From contig NZ_QHKX01000004.1 of the NCBI RefSeq assembly GCF_003194625.1, positions 310,001 through 374,000 of the forward strand: 64,000 nt of DNA, given 5' to 3'. Both the position numbers and the translations under genes were made by a program. The notes under the pieces were generated by a model. It was given only the letters and a program-made list of their open reading frames with translations, was not told where the DNA came from and did not search any database. The stretch is from Nocardioides solisilvae. Lineage in GTDB: Bacteria > Actinomycetota > Actinomycetes > Propionibacteriales > Nocardioidaceae. Below, in pieces: positions 52,885 through 61,642 of the stretch; positions within the stretch are counted from its first letter, which is position 1, and the number at the start of each line of letters is the position of its first letter.

Positions 52885-53810
52885 CGGATGGGAGGTTCCT
52901 CAGGCCCTACGTCGACGCCGCGGACCTCGTGGTCTTCTCCCGCGCGGCGTACGCCCCCACCTGGATGGACCCCCGCCGCGTCCGGGTCATCGCCCTTTCG
53001 CTGGACCCGTTCAGCGCCAAGAACGCCGCACTCGCCCCGCCGACGTCGACGCGACCCTGAGCCGGACCGGACTGGTGGCTCGGCCGGCGGTCAGGGGCAG
53101 CATCAGCTTCGCGCGGCGGGACGGCACCACCGGCACCGTGCGACCCCACACCAACCTCGTGGGGGCGGGAGACATCGTGCCCTCGGACGCGCGTGTCGTC
53201 CTGCAGGTCAGCCGCTGGGACCGGCTCAAGGACATGGCGGGGGTCCTGAACGGCTTCGGCACCCACCTCTCGAGGTGGTCTGCCGACGCGCACCTGGTGC
53301 TGGTCGGACCCGACGTGCTCGGGGTGGGCGACGACCCCGAGGGCGCGGAGGTCCTCTTCGAGTGCGTGGACCTCTGGAGAAGCCTGCCCCCCCCCGCGGC
53401 CCAGCGGCGTTCGCACCTCGTCTCGCTGCCCATGGACGACGTCGGCGAGAACGCCCACCTCGTCAACGCCCTGCAGCGGCATGCGGCGGTCGTCGTGCAG
53501 AAGAGCCTCGTCGAGGGCTTCGGCCTGACGGTGACCGAGCCCATGTGGAAGGGCCGCCCAGTGGTCGCCTCGGCGGTCGGCGGTGTGCGAGACCAGATCG
53601 TGGACGGGGTGAGCGGCCTGCTCCTGGAGGACCCGACCGACCTGGACCGGTTCGCGGACCCCGTGACCAGCGTGCTCGAGGACGACGAGCTCGCCTCGCG
53701 GTTGGGCGCGGCGGCAGCGCGGCGGGTTCGGGACCAGTACCTGCCCCGACCGTCACCTGACCCAGTACGCCGATCTGTTGGACGAGCTCCAGGACGGGAC
53801 GGCGTCCTAG
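52885..53810 (+). pseudogene. Trehalose-synthase-type GT4 glycosyltransferase remnant
   Basis: Three frames combine. First, RFLRPYVDAADLVVFSRAAY and RVIALSLDPFSAKNAALAP (about 52888-53040). Next, ADVDATLSRTGLV through VVLQVSRWDRLKDMAGVLN, HLVLVGPD, VSLPMDDVGENAHLVNALQR, VVVQKSLVEGFGLTVTEPMW and GRPVVASAVGG (about 53040-53740). Last, DRHLTQYADLLDELQDG to TAG at 53810. Breaks near 53038 and 53744 are frameshifts, and the whole N-terminal GT domain is absent. The KSLVEGFGLTVTE block is the GT4 nucleotide-sugar motif. Non-functional. Confidence 0.82.
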
Positions 53811-53860
53811 CGCCCAACGCGCCGTGGCTCGCTCGACGACCCAGTCGACCCCTCCAACGC

Positions 53861-53897
53861 TTTCAGGCCCGGAGATCGGCGATCTCCGAGCCTGAAA
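53861..53897. terminator. 18-bp stem hairpin, native terminator of tRNA-Pro
   Basis: TTTCAGGCCCGGAGATCG (53861-53878) and CGATCTCCGAGCCTGAAA (53880-53897) pair 17 of 18 around a single G. It lies 4 nt beyond the tRNA fragment's 3' end on the minus strand. TTTC at the left edge gives a short T-run in the minus direction. It also could stop transcripts from the glycosyltransferase side. Confidence 0.75.
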
Positions 53898-53900
53898 TTC

Positions 53901-53936
53901 GGTCGGGCTGACAGGACTTGAACCTGCGATCCCTTG
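53901..53936 (-). tRNA. tRNA-Pro 3' fragment (attachment-site remnant)
   Basis: The minus strand reads CAAGGGATCGCAGG, TTCAAGT, CCTGTCAGCCCGACC. That is the 3' side of an anticodon stem, variable loop, complete T-arm, acceptor 3' strand, discriminator A and CC. It matches the 3' end of actinobacterial tRNA-Pro, whose 5' acceptor strand would be CGGGCTG. The upstream 40 nt needed for the D-arm and anticodon are not tRNA-like, so the gene is only a roughly 36-nt fragment. Such 3' fragments are typical attB/attR copies left by tyrosine integrases. Confidence 0.8.
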
Positions 53937-54225
53937 GAGGAATCAGGCCCATTTCTGGCAGTACCGAAAAGTTCGGAAAAACGTCGAAACCCGCGTGGAA
54001 TGGGGCTTTCGGCCCCGCGGGCACCTCCGATGATAGCCGGCCGAGACCGGCCCCAGCCGATCGTTTGTGGAGGGTTTATGGAGGGTTGCAGGGTCGCGCC
54101 ATGGGGAGGACCCGCGCCTTTCTTCATCAGCACCGGCGTTCCCCGTTGGTCCTCGAAGGAGAGCCCCTGCCGCCACTGCGCCGTGCGCCCGTCGGTTTCA
54201 GCTCGTCGTCGGCGACCGCAGGGTT
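53937..54225. other. Non-coding stretch with direct repeats beside the tRNA fragment
   Basis: No convincing gene is present. It has AT-richer runs than its surroundings (AAAAGTTCGGAAAAACG at about 53967), a small hairpin GGGGCTTTCGGCCCC (about 54004-54018), and two TGGAGGGTT copies at 54068 and 54079, an 11-bp period. The content is compatible with the arm region of an integrated element's attachment site. Open frames here are short and lack Shine-Dalgarno or recognisable domains. Confidence 0.5.
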
Positions 54226-54822
54226 TCAGCCCACGGGTTCGACGGCCCGACGCTCGGGGTCGACGAGCAGGACCGCGCCGTTGGGCACGTCCAGCCATTC
54301 CGTCGGCGGGGCCGTCGGCCCACGCAGCGCCTGGGCGGCGTACCGCACGGCGTCGCCGTGCGTGACCAGGACGACCGCGGTGCCGGCGGTAGCGGCGACG
54401 AAGGCCTCGGTCAGCACCGCGAGCATGCGCCGGCCCACCTGGGCGGGGCTCTCGCCCCCAGCGATCGGGAGGTCGATGTCCGACCAGTCGTGCTGCTCCC
54501 CCGCCCGCCAGGTCTCCTCGTAGCCCAGCCCCTCGAGGCTTCCGAGCGCCATCTCCCGCAGCCGGGGATCCTCTGCCACGGGAGCGTCCAGACGGTCGGC
54601 GACGATGTCGGCGGTCTCACTCGCTCGCACGAGATCGCTGCTCACCACTCGCGCCTCCGTGGTGCGCCGGTCCCTCAGGAGCTGTGCCACCAGCCGCGCC
54701 GCCGACGCGGCCTGCTCGCGCCCCTTCGCCGTGAGTCTCGGATGGTGCGTCTGGCCCTGGGTCCGGCGGGCGACGTTCCACTCGGACTCGCCGTGGCGGA
54801 CGAGAAGGACGGGTGCGGTCAC
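54226..54822 (-). CDS. Histidine phosphatase family protein (CobC/phosphoglycerate mutase-like)
   Basis: A 198-residue phosphatase. The catalytic histidine is in LLVRHGESEWN (5-15). The second Arg/His set is SSDLVRASETADIV (about 61-74) and LVTHGDAVRYAAQAL (about 153-167). Next to cobN it may be an alpha-ribazole-phosphate phosphatase (CobC role), but the family is broad and the gene is transcribed away from cobN. GTG start; no clear Shine-Dalgarno. Confidence 0.83.
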   Translation of the reverse strand: MTAPVLLVRHGESEWNVARRTQGQTHHPRLTAKGREQAASAARLVAQLLRDRRTTEARVVSSDLVRASETADIVADRLDAPVAEDPRLREMALGSLEGLGYEETWRAGEQHDWSDIDLPIAGGESPAQVGRRMLAVLTEAFVAATAGTAVVLVTHGDAVRYAAQALRGPTAPPTEWLDVPNGAVLLVDPERRAVEPVG

Positions 54823-54894
54823 GGAGGCTCATGATGCCCCGCCTGGCGTCTTTCCGGTTGCTCGCCGGTCGATCCGGCTCCGGGGGCCGTCGTC

Positions 54895-55045
54895 AGGTGG
54901 CGTAGTCTCCGAGGACCCACGGTTCCAGGAACCCGGTGCCATTCCGGGGCGGTTCCGCCACTGTGATTCCTCCGTCGAGGACAGCCAGACACTGGCCGCG
55001 GGTGATCCCACCGTCACACGGGGCGAGAACCCCGGAGGAGGAACT
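54895..55045 (+). promoter_or_regulatory. Cobalamin riboswitch (cobN leader)
   Basis: Core strands in order: GGTTCCAGGAACCCGGTGCC, ATTCCGGGGCGGTTCCGCC, ACTGTGATTCC, then a B12-box-like GACAGCCAGACACTGGCCGCGGGTG (about 54980-55003, one base short of consensus). A CGGGGCGAGAACCCCG hairpin follows directly, just before the GGAGGAGG of cobN, and may be the expression platform. Adenosylcobalamin would repress the cobN-cobF-cobQ-cobK operon. Confidence 0.88.
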
Positions 55046-55051
55046 TCGGCC

Positions 55052-58000
55052 ATGGCCGCGTCCGCACTCATCTGCCTGCTCTCCACGTCCGACACGGACC
55101 TGCTCTCGGCCCGGGCGAGCCGCGCCAGCTACGCGCTGGCCAACCCGAGCCGCAGCACCGGCTCCGAGCTCGACGCCGTGGTGGAGGGCGCCGACCTCGT
55201 CGTCGTGCGGCACCTGGGATCCCCGCACGACCTGTGGCAGGGCCTCGACGCCGTGCGCGCCGGCGGCACCCCGCTCGTCGTGCTGGGCGGGGAGCAGCAG
55301 CCCAGCGCCGAGCTGATGGAGCTCAGCACCGTGCCGATCGGCGTCGCCGCAGAGGCGCACCGCTACCTCGCCGAGGGTGGACCCGAGAACCTGGCACAGC
55401 TGCACGCCTTCCTGTCCGACACCGTGCTGCTGACCGGCGAGGGGTTCGAGCCGCCTGCCCCGGTCCCGGCCTGGGGCTTCGCGGAGCGGGACGCCGTCGA
55501 CGGCACCGGCCTCCCCCGGGTCGGCATCCTGTACTACCGCGCTCACCAGGCTTCAGGGAACACCGCTTTCGCGCACGCCCTGGCCGACGCGGTGGACGCC
55601 ACCGGACAGGCGGTCGGCGTCCCGATCTTCGCCGGGTCGCTGCGCAGCGCTCCTGACGACCTCTTCGAGGCGCTCGGCGGGCTCGATGCCCTGGTCGTCA
55701 CCGTCCTGGCGGCCGGCGGCAGCGTCCCGGCTTCCGTCAGCGCCGGCGGGGACGACGAGACCTGGGACGTCGAGCGCATCGCCGCGCTCGACATCCCCGT
55801 GCTCCAGGGACTCTGCCTCACCAGCAGCCGCGAGGAGTGGGAGGCCAACGACGACGGCGTCACCCCGCTCGACTCCGCGAACCAGATCGCCATCCCCGAG
55901 TTCGACGGCCGGGTCATCACTGCGCCGTTCTCGTTCAAGGAGGTCGACGCCGAGGGGCTCCCCCGCTACGTCGCGGACCCCGAACGCTGCGCCCGGGTCG
56001 CGGCCATCGCCGTCAACCACGCACGCCTGCGGCACGTCCCGAACGCCGACAAGAAGGTCGCGCTGGTGCTCTCGGCGTACCCGACGAAGCACTCCCGCAT
56101 CGGCAACGCCGTGGGCCTGGACACCCCTGTCTCGACCATCCGCCTGTTGCGCCGCCTGCGGGACGCCGGCTACGACCTCGGGGCCCCGGGTGCCGTGCCG
56201 GGCCTGGACCTCGAGGACGACACCGAGGCCGGCGACGCCCTGATCCACGCCATGATCGCCGCCGGCGGGCAGGACGAGGAGTGGCTCACGTCGGGCCAGC
56301 TCACGGACGCCCACGTCCGGATCACCACCGAGCAGTACCGCCGCTGGACCGCGCACCTGCCCCGGGCGCTGCGCGACCGGATGACCGAGGCGTGGGGCGA
56401 GGCCCCCGGGAGGCTGTTCGTCAACGACGCCGGCGAGATCGTCATCGCCACACTGGTCGCGGGCAACGTGGTGGTCATGATCCAGCCGCCCCGCGGCTTC
56501 GGTGAGAACCCGGTGGCGATCTACCACGACCCCGACCTCGCGCCCACCCACCACTACCTGGCCGCCTACCGGTGGCTGGAGGCGTCGCCCGCCGAGGGCG
56601 GCTTCGGCGCGCACGCCGTGGTCCACGTCGGCAAGCACGGTTCCCTGGAGTGGCTGCCCGGGAAGAACGCCGCCCTCTCCGCGGAGTGCGGGCCCGACGC
56701 CGTCCTCGGCAGCCTGCCGCTGCTCTACCCGTTCCTGGTCAACGACCCCGGGGAGGGGGCCCAGGCGAAGCGCCGCGCCCACGCGACGATCGTGGACCAC
56801 CTGATCCCGCCGATGGCCCGGGCGGAGACCTACGGCGACATCGCCCGGCTCGAGCAGCTCCTCGACGAGTACGGCAACATTGCCGCGATGGACCCAGCCA
56901 AGCTGCCGGCGATCCGCGGGGAGATCTGGCAGCTGATGAAGGCCGCCGAGATGCACCGCGACCTGGGACTGGAGGAGCGGCCGGACGACGAGGAGTTCGA
57001 CGACTTCCTGCTCCACGTCGACGGCTGGCTGTGCGAGATCAAGGACGTGCAGATCCGTGACGGCCTGCACGTCCTGGGCCAGGCGCCGGCCGGCGAGGCA
57101 CTGGTCAACCTCGTGCTCGCCGTGCTCCGCGCCTCCCAGGTGTGGGGCGGCGTCGGCAACGCGGTGCCGGGCCTGCGCGCAGCCCTGGGGTTGTCGGAGG
57201 GTGCGAGCACCGCCGAGGTCGACGCCTTCGAGGCCGAGGCCCGCCGGCTCGTGGAGGCGCTCGCCGCGGCCGGGTGGGACCCGTCGGCGGTCGACGTCCT
57301 GCACGAGGACCCCGCCGTCCGGTCGGCCCTGGCCTTCGCGGCGACGGAGGTGGTGCCCCGGTTGGCGAGCACCACGGACGAGATGGACGTGCTGCTGCAC
57401 GCGCTCGACGGCGGGTACGTCCCGGCCGGGCCCTCGGGGTCCCCGCTGCGCGGGCTGGTCAACGTGCTGCCGACCGGCCGCAACTTCTACACCGTGGACC
57501 CGCGCGCGATCCCGTCGCGGCTCGCGTGGCAGACCGGGCAGACGATGGCGGAGTCGTTGGTGCAGCGCTACCTGGACGAGACCGGGGAGTACCCCGCCTC
57601 GGTCGGCCTGTCGGTGTGGGGCACCAGCGCGATGCGGACCTCGGGCGACGACGTGGCGGAGGTGCTCGCCCTGCTGGGCGTCCGCCCGGAGTGGGACGAC
57701 ATGTCGCGCCGGGTCAACGACCTGCGCGTCGTCGACCTGGCAGAGCTGGGCCGCCCGCGCATCGACGTGACGGTCCGCATCTCCGGCTTCTTCCGCGACG
57801 CCTTCCCGCACGTCGTGGCGATGCTCGACGACGCCGTGCAGCTCGTCGCCGGGCTCGACGAGCCCGACGAGATGAACTTCGTCCGCGCCCACGCCCGGGC
57901 CGACCTGGCCGAGCACGGCGACGCCAGGCGGGCCACGACCCGGATCTTCGGCTCGAAGCCCGGATCGTACGGCGCCGGCATCCTCCAGGTGGTCGAGTCG

Positions 58001-58678
58001 GGTTCCTGGCGCGACGACGCCGACCTCGCGGAGGTCTACACCGCCTGGGGCGGCTTCGCCTACGGCCGCGGCCTGGACGGGGCCCCCGCCGCCGACGACA
58101 TGCGCACCGCGTACCGGCGGATCAAGGTGGCAGCCAAGAACGTCGACTCCGCCGAGCACGACATCGCCGACTCCGACGACTACTTCCAGTACCACGGCGG
58201 GATGGTCGCCACGGTGCGGGCGCTGACGGGCTCCGACCCCAAGGCGTACGTCGGCGACTCGACCTCGCCCGACGCGGTGCGGACACGCTCGCTGCAGGAG
58301 GAGACGAACCGGGTCTTCCGGGCGCGCGTGGTCAACCCGCGCTGGATCGCGGCCATGCAGCGCCACGGCTACAAGGGCGCCTTCGAGCTCGCCGCCACCG
58401 TGGACTACCTCTTCGGCTTCGACGCCACCGCCGGCGTGGTGCACGACTGGATGTACGAGTCCCTGGCGAGCTCCTACGTCCTCGACGAGACCAACCAGGA
58501 GTTCCTGCGCCGGTCGAACCCGTGGGCCCTGCGCGGCATCGTGGAACGGCTGCACGAGGCGGCCGAGCGTGGCCTGTGGGCCGAGCCCGACGCCGAGACC
58601 CTGGCCCAGCTGCAGAAGGTCTACCTGGAGGTCGAGGGCGACCTGGAGGACGAGGCCGGGCCCGGGACGCCGCGGTGA
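55052..58678 (+). CDS. cobN: Cobaltochelatase subunit CobN
   Basis: A 1208-residue large subunit that inserts cobalt into hydrogenobyrinic acid a,c-diamide in the aerobic B12 pathway, using ATP hydrolysed by CobS/CobT or a ChlID-like partner. Recognisable blocks: VALVLSAYPTKHSRIGNAVGLDTP, HVGKHGSLEWLPGKNAAL, GSLPLLYPFLVNDPGEGAQAKRR, PTGRNFYTVDPRAIPS and RVNDLRVVDLAELGRPRIDVTVRISGFFRD. Length is normal. ATG 55052 has GGAGGAGGAA upstream; the frame extends to 54605 but that part is the riboswitch. No CobS/CobT gene is in the window. Confidence 0.96.
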   Translation: MAASALICLLSTSDTDLLSARASRASYALANPSRSTGSELDAVVEGADLVVVRHLGSPHDLWQGLDAVRAGGTPLVVLGGEQQPSAELMELSTVPIGVAAEAHRYLAEGGPENLAQLHAFLSDTVLLTGEGFEPPAPVPAWGFAERDAVDGTGLPRVGILYYRAHQASGNTAFAHALADAVDATGQAVGVPIFAGSLRSAPDDLFEALGGLDALVVTVLAAGGSVPASVSAGGDDETWDVERIAALDIPVLQGLCLTSSREEWEANDDGVTPLDSANQIAIPEFDGRVITAPFSFKEVDAEGLPRYVADPERCARVAAIAVNHARLRHVPNADKKVALVLSAYPTKHSRIGNAVGLDTPVSTIRLLRRLRDAGYDLGAPGAVPGLDLEDDTEAGDALIHAMIAAGGQDEEWLTSGQLTDAHVRITTEQYRRWTAHLPRALRDRMTEAWGEAPGRLFVNDAGEIVIATLVAGNVVVMIQPPRGFGENPVAIYHDPDLAPTHHYLAAYRWLEASPAEGGFGAHAVVHVGKHGSLEWLPGKNAALSAECGPDAVLGSLPLLYPFLVNDPGEGAQAKRRAHATIVDHLIPPMARAETYGDIARLEQLLDEYGNIAAMDPAKLPAIRGEIWQLMKAAEMHRDLGLEERPDDEEFDDFLLHVDGWLCEIKDVQIRDGLHVLGQAPAGEALVNLVLAVLRASQVWGGVGNAVPGLRAALGLSEGASTAEVDAFEAEARRLVEALAAAGWDPSAVDVLHEDPAVRSALAFAATEVVPRLASTTDEMDVLLHALDGGYVPAGPSGSPLRGLVNVLPTGRNFYTVDPRAIPSRLAWQTGQTMAESLVQRYLDETGEYPASVGLSVWGTSAMRTSGDDVAEVLALLGVRPEWDDMSRRVNDLRVVDLAELGRPRIDVTVRISGFFRDAFPHVVAMLDDAVQLVAGLDEPDEMNFVRAHARADLAEHGDARRATTRIFGSKPGSYGAGILQVVESGSWRDDADLAEVYTAWGGFAYGRGLDGAPAADDMRTAYRRIKVAAKNVDSAEHDIADSDDYFQYHGGMVATVRALTGSDPKAYVGDSTSPDAVRTRSLQEETNRVFRARVVNPRWIAAMQRHGYKGAFELAATVDYLFGFDATAGVVHDWMYESLASSYVLDETNQEFLRRSNPWALRGIVERLHEAAERGLWAEPDAETLAQLQKVYLEVEGDLEDEAGPGTPR

Positions 58679-59427
58679 CCCACGTGCGCGTGGTGGGCTT
58701 CGGGATGGGCCCGCACCACCTGACGGGTGAAGCAGTGGCCGCCCTGGACGCCAGCGACTACGCCATCGCGGTGCGCAAGGGGCCCGACGACGAGCTGCTG
58801 GAGGTGCGGCGCCGCATCTGCGCCGCCCACGACGTGGAGCTGGTCGAGATCCCCGACCCGATAAGGGACCGCGACGACCCCGCCGACTACCCGACCGCGG
58901 TGCGGACCTGGCACGACGCCCGGGTGGATGCTTTCGCCACCGAGCTGGTCGCCCGGGGCGGAACTGCCGCGTTCCTGGTCTGGGGTGACCCGTCGCTCTA
59001 CGACTCCATGCTGCGGGTCGTCGAGGGGCTCGCGGCGCGCGGCGACCTCGCCGGACTCACCTGGGACGTCGTGCCTGGGATCAGCGCACCGCAGCTCCTC
59101 GCCGCCCGGCACCGGATGGTGCTGCACCCCGTCGGGGCGCCGGTGCACGTCACCGCCGCGCGCCGACTGCCGGAGGCGCTCGCCCAGGGGCAGCGCAACG
59201 TCCTGGTGATGCTCGGCTCCGACCGCGAGCTCGACGCGCTCGAGCCGCTGGGGGCGTGGCAGCTCTGGTGGGGCGCCAACCTCGGCGCCCCCGGGGAGCA
59301 GCTCGTCGCGGGCCGGGTCGCCGAGGTGCTGGACGACGTCCGCCGGGCCCGGCAAGCAGCCCGCTCCGTCGACGGCTGGGTGATGGACACCTACCTCCTT
59401 CGCGCCGCGGAGGAGGAGGCGCGGTGA
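58675..59427 (+). CDS. cobF: Precorrin-6A synthase (deacetylating)
   Basis: A 250-residue SAM-dependent tetrapyrrole methylase that methylates C-1 and removes the acetyl group of precorrin-5 in the aerobic pathway. It begins THVRVVGFGMGPHHLTGEAV and has the CobF-specific IPDPIRDRDDPADYPTAV and FLVWGDPSLYDSMLRVVE blocks. GTG start overlaps the cobN stop by 4 nt. CobF is a marker for oxygen-dependent B12 synthesis. Confidence 0.93.
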   Translation: MTHVRVVGFGMGPHHLTGEAVAALDASDYAIAVRKGPDDELLEVRRRICAAHDVELVEIPDPIRDRDDPADYPTAVRTWHDARVDAFATELVARGGTAAFLVWGDPSLYDSMLRVVEGLAARGDLAGLTWDVVPGISAPQLLAARHRMVLHPVGAPVHVTAARRLPEALAQGQRNVLVMLGSDRELDALEPLGAWQLWWGANLGAPGEQLVAGRVAEVLDDVRRARQAARSVDGWVMDTYLLRAAEEEAR

Positions 59428-60920
59428 CCGGACTGCTCGTGGCCGGCACCACCTCGGACGCCGGCAAGTCGGTGGTGACCACCGGCCTGTGCCGGGCCTT
59501 CTCCCGTCGCGGCGTGGCCGTGGCGCCCTACAAGGCCCAGAACATGTCCAACAACTCGATGGTCTGCCACGGCCCCGACGGGCGGCCGGCCGAGATCGGC
59601 CGGGCGCAGTGGGTGCAGGCGCTCGCCGCCCGGGTGACTCCGGAGCCGGCGATGAACCCGGTGCTGCTCAAGCCCGGGTCGGACCGGCGCAGCCACGTCG
59701 TGGTGATGGGTCACCCGGCCGGGGAGGTCTCGGCGACCGACTTCGCCACCGGCCGCCGGCACCTCGCGAAGGCGGCGCACGAGGCGTACGACGAGCTCGC
59801 CGGTCGCTTCGAGGTCATCGTCGCGGAGGGTGCGGGCAGCCCGGCGGAGATCAACCTGCGGGCCAGCGACTACGTCAACATGGGCCTCGCCCGCCACGCC
59901 GACCTGCCCGTCGTCCTGGTCGGCGACATCGACCGCGGCGGCCTCTTCGCGTCCATGCTCGGCACCCTCGCCCTGCTCGAGCCGGCCGACCAGGCCCTGC
60001 TCGCCGGCTTCGTGGTCAACAAGTTCCGCGGCGACCTCGGGCTCCTGCGACCGGGCCTGGACGAGCTGGAACGCATCACCGGGAGGCCCGTGCACGGGGT
60101 GCTCCCCTGGCACCCGGACCTGTGGCTCGACTCCGAGGACGCGCTCGACCTCGAAGGTCGCCGCAGCGCCGAGGGGGCCACGGTCCGGGTCGCGGTGGTG
60201 CGGCTCCCCCGGATCAGCAACTTCACCGACGTCGACGCCCTCGGCCTTGAGCCCGAGCTCGACGTCGTCTTCGTCTCCGACCCGCGGGACCTCGCCGACG
60301 CCCACCTGGTTGTCCTCCCCGGCACCCGGGCCACGCTCGCCGACCTGGCGTGGCTGCGCTCCCGCGGCCTGGACGCCGCCCTCACCGCGCACGTCGCGGC
60401 CGGTCGGCCTCTCCTCGGCATCTGCGGAGGCTTCCAGATGCTCGGCCGCGAGGTCCGCGACCCCGAGGGCGTCGAGGGGCCCCGGGGCACCGTCGCCGAG
60501 GGGCTGGGCCTGCTGCCGGTCTCCACGACCTTCGCGGCGGAGAAGGTCCTGCGCCTCCCGGAGGGTCGCGCCCTGGGCGCCACCAGCACCGGCTACGAGA
60601 TCCACCACGGTCGCGTCACCCGCGCATCGGGTGCCGAGGAGTTCCTCGGCGGTGCGAGGACCGGGCAGGTCTTCGGCACGATGTGGCACGGCAGTCTCGA
60701 GGGCGACGCCTTCCGGGCCGCCTTCCTCGCCGAGGTCGCCGGGCTCGCTCCCTCGGGCGTGGGGTTCGCCGACGCTCGGGAACGGCGGCTCGACTTGCTC
60801 GGCGACCTCGTCGAGGAGCACCTCGACGTGGACGCACTCCTGACGATGGCCCGTGCCGGGTCGCCGCCGGACCTGCCCCTGCTGTCGCTCACGCGAGGCC
60901 CCGTGGAGGGCACGCGATGA
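59424..60920 (+). CDS. cobQ: Cobyric acid synthase
   Basis: A 498-residue glutamine amidotransferase that amidates four corrin side chains. The N-terminal ATP-binding domain opens with [19 protein letters not shown] and [12 protein letters not shown]. The class I GATase nucleophile is in [14 protein letters not shown] (about Cys 334), and the triad His in [11 protein letters not shown] (about 423). GTG start overlaps the cobF stop by 4 nt (GTGA). Confidence 0.96.
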   Translation: MTGLLVAGTTSDAGKSVVTTGLCRAFSRRGVAVAPYKAQNMSNNSMVCHGPDGRPAEIGRAQWVQALAARVTPEPAMNPVLLKPGSDRRSHVVVMGHPAGEVSATDFATGRRHLAKAAHEAYDELAGRFEVIVAEGAGSPAEINLRASDYVNMGLARHADLPVVLVGDIDRGGLFASMLGTLALLEPADQALLAGFVVNKFRGDLGLLRPGLDELERITGRPVHGVLPWHPDLWLDSEDALDLEGRRSAEGATVRVAVVRLPRISNFTDVDALGLEPELDVVFVSDPRDLADAHLVVLPGTRATLADLAWLRSRGLDAALTAHVAAGRPLLGICGGFQMLGREVRDPEGVEGPRGTVAEGLGLLPVSTTFAAEKVLRLPEGRALGATSTGYEIHHGRVTRASGAEEFLGGARTGQVFGTMWHGSLEGDAFRAAFLAEVAGLAPSGVGFADARERRLDLLGDLVEEHLDVDALLTMARAGSPPDLPLLSLTRGPVEGTR

Positions 60921-61642
60921 AGGTGCTGCTGCTCGGCGGGACCGCGGAGGCCCGCGACCTCGCCCACCGGCTCGTCGACGCCGGTATCGACGTCACCTCG
61001 TCGCTGGCCGGACGGGTGACGCGTCCGCGGCTGCCCGTGGGACAGGTGCGCATCGGCGGGTTCGGCGGGGTTCTGGGGCTGCGGGCCGCGCTGGAGGAGT
61101 TCGACCTCGTGGTGGACGCCACGCACCCCTTCGCCCGGGGGATCAGCGCCAACGCCGCCGAGGCCTGCCGTGCCGAGCACGTCCCGTTGCTGCGCTTCGA
61201 GCGACCGGCGTGGACCCCGGACCCTGCCTGGCGGTACGTGGAGACCCACGAGGCGGCTGCTGCCGCGGCCGCCGCCCTGGGCGAGCGGCCGTTCCTGACC
61301 GTCGGGCGCCAGGAGCTGGCTAGGTTCGTGACTCCCCTCCGCGACGCCGCCGTGCTGGCACGGGTCGTCGACCCACCCGACCTCGCCCTCCCCGCGGCCT
61401 GGCAGCTGCTGGCCAGCCGGGGCCCCTACACGCTCGACGGCGAGCTGGCCGTGCTCCGCGAGCACCGCTCCGACGTGCTGGTGACCAAGGACTCCGGTGG
61501 GTCCCACACCTGGCCCAAGCTGGACGCCGCCGCACGCCTGCAGGTGCCGGTCGTCGTGGTCGCCCGACCGAGGCCGGACCCCCGCGTGCCGGTCGTGCAC
61601 GAGGTGGGTCCGGCCGTGGCGTGGGTGCTGGCGCACCGCTGA
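60917..61642 (+). CDS. cobK: Precorrin-6A reductase
   Basis: A 241-residue NADPH-dependent reductase of the CobK/CbiJ family acting on the product of the preceding steps. N-terminal [37 protein letters not shown] (about 66-83), LLRFERPAW and C-terminal [17 protein letters not shown] are family blocks. ATG overlaps the cobQ stop (ATGA). Last gene of the operon. Confidence 0.94.
   Translation: MKVLLLGGTAEARDLAHRLVDAGIDVTSSLAGRVTRPRLPVGQVRIGGFGGVLGLRAALEEFDLVVDATHPFARGISANAAEACRAEHVPLLRFERPAWTPDPAWRYVETHEAAAAAAAALGERPFLTVGRQELARFVTPLRDAAVLARVVDPPDLALPAAWQLLASRGPYTLDGELAVLREHRSDVLVTKDSGGSHTWPKLDAAARLQVPVVVVARPRPDPRVPVVHEVGPAVAWVLAHR

Noticed and set aside
53807..54298. 163-codon minus-strand ORF across the tRNA fragment
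   Set aside because: Its middle is a translation of the tRNA 3' end and hairpin; no domain and no start signal.
54605..55051. N-terminal extension of cobN to 54605
   Set aside because: That stretch is the cobalamin riboswitch and the divergent phosphatase; GGAGGAGG and CobN homology point to ATG 55052.
55553..58555. 1000-codon open frame antisense to cobN
   Set aside because: Gly/Val/Arg/Asp-rich shadow, no motifs.
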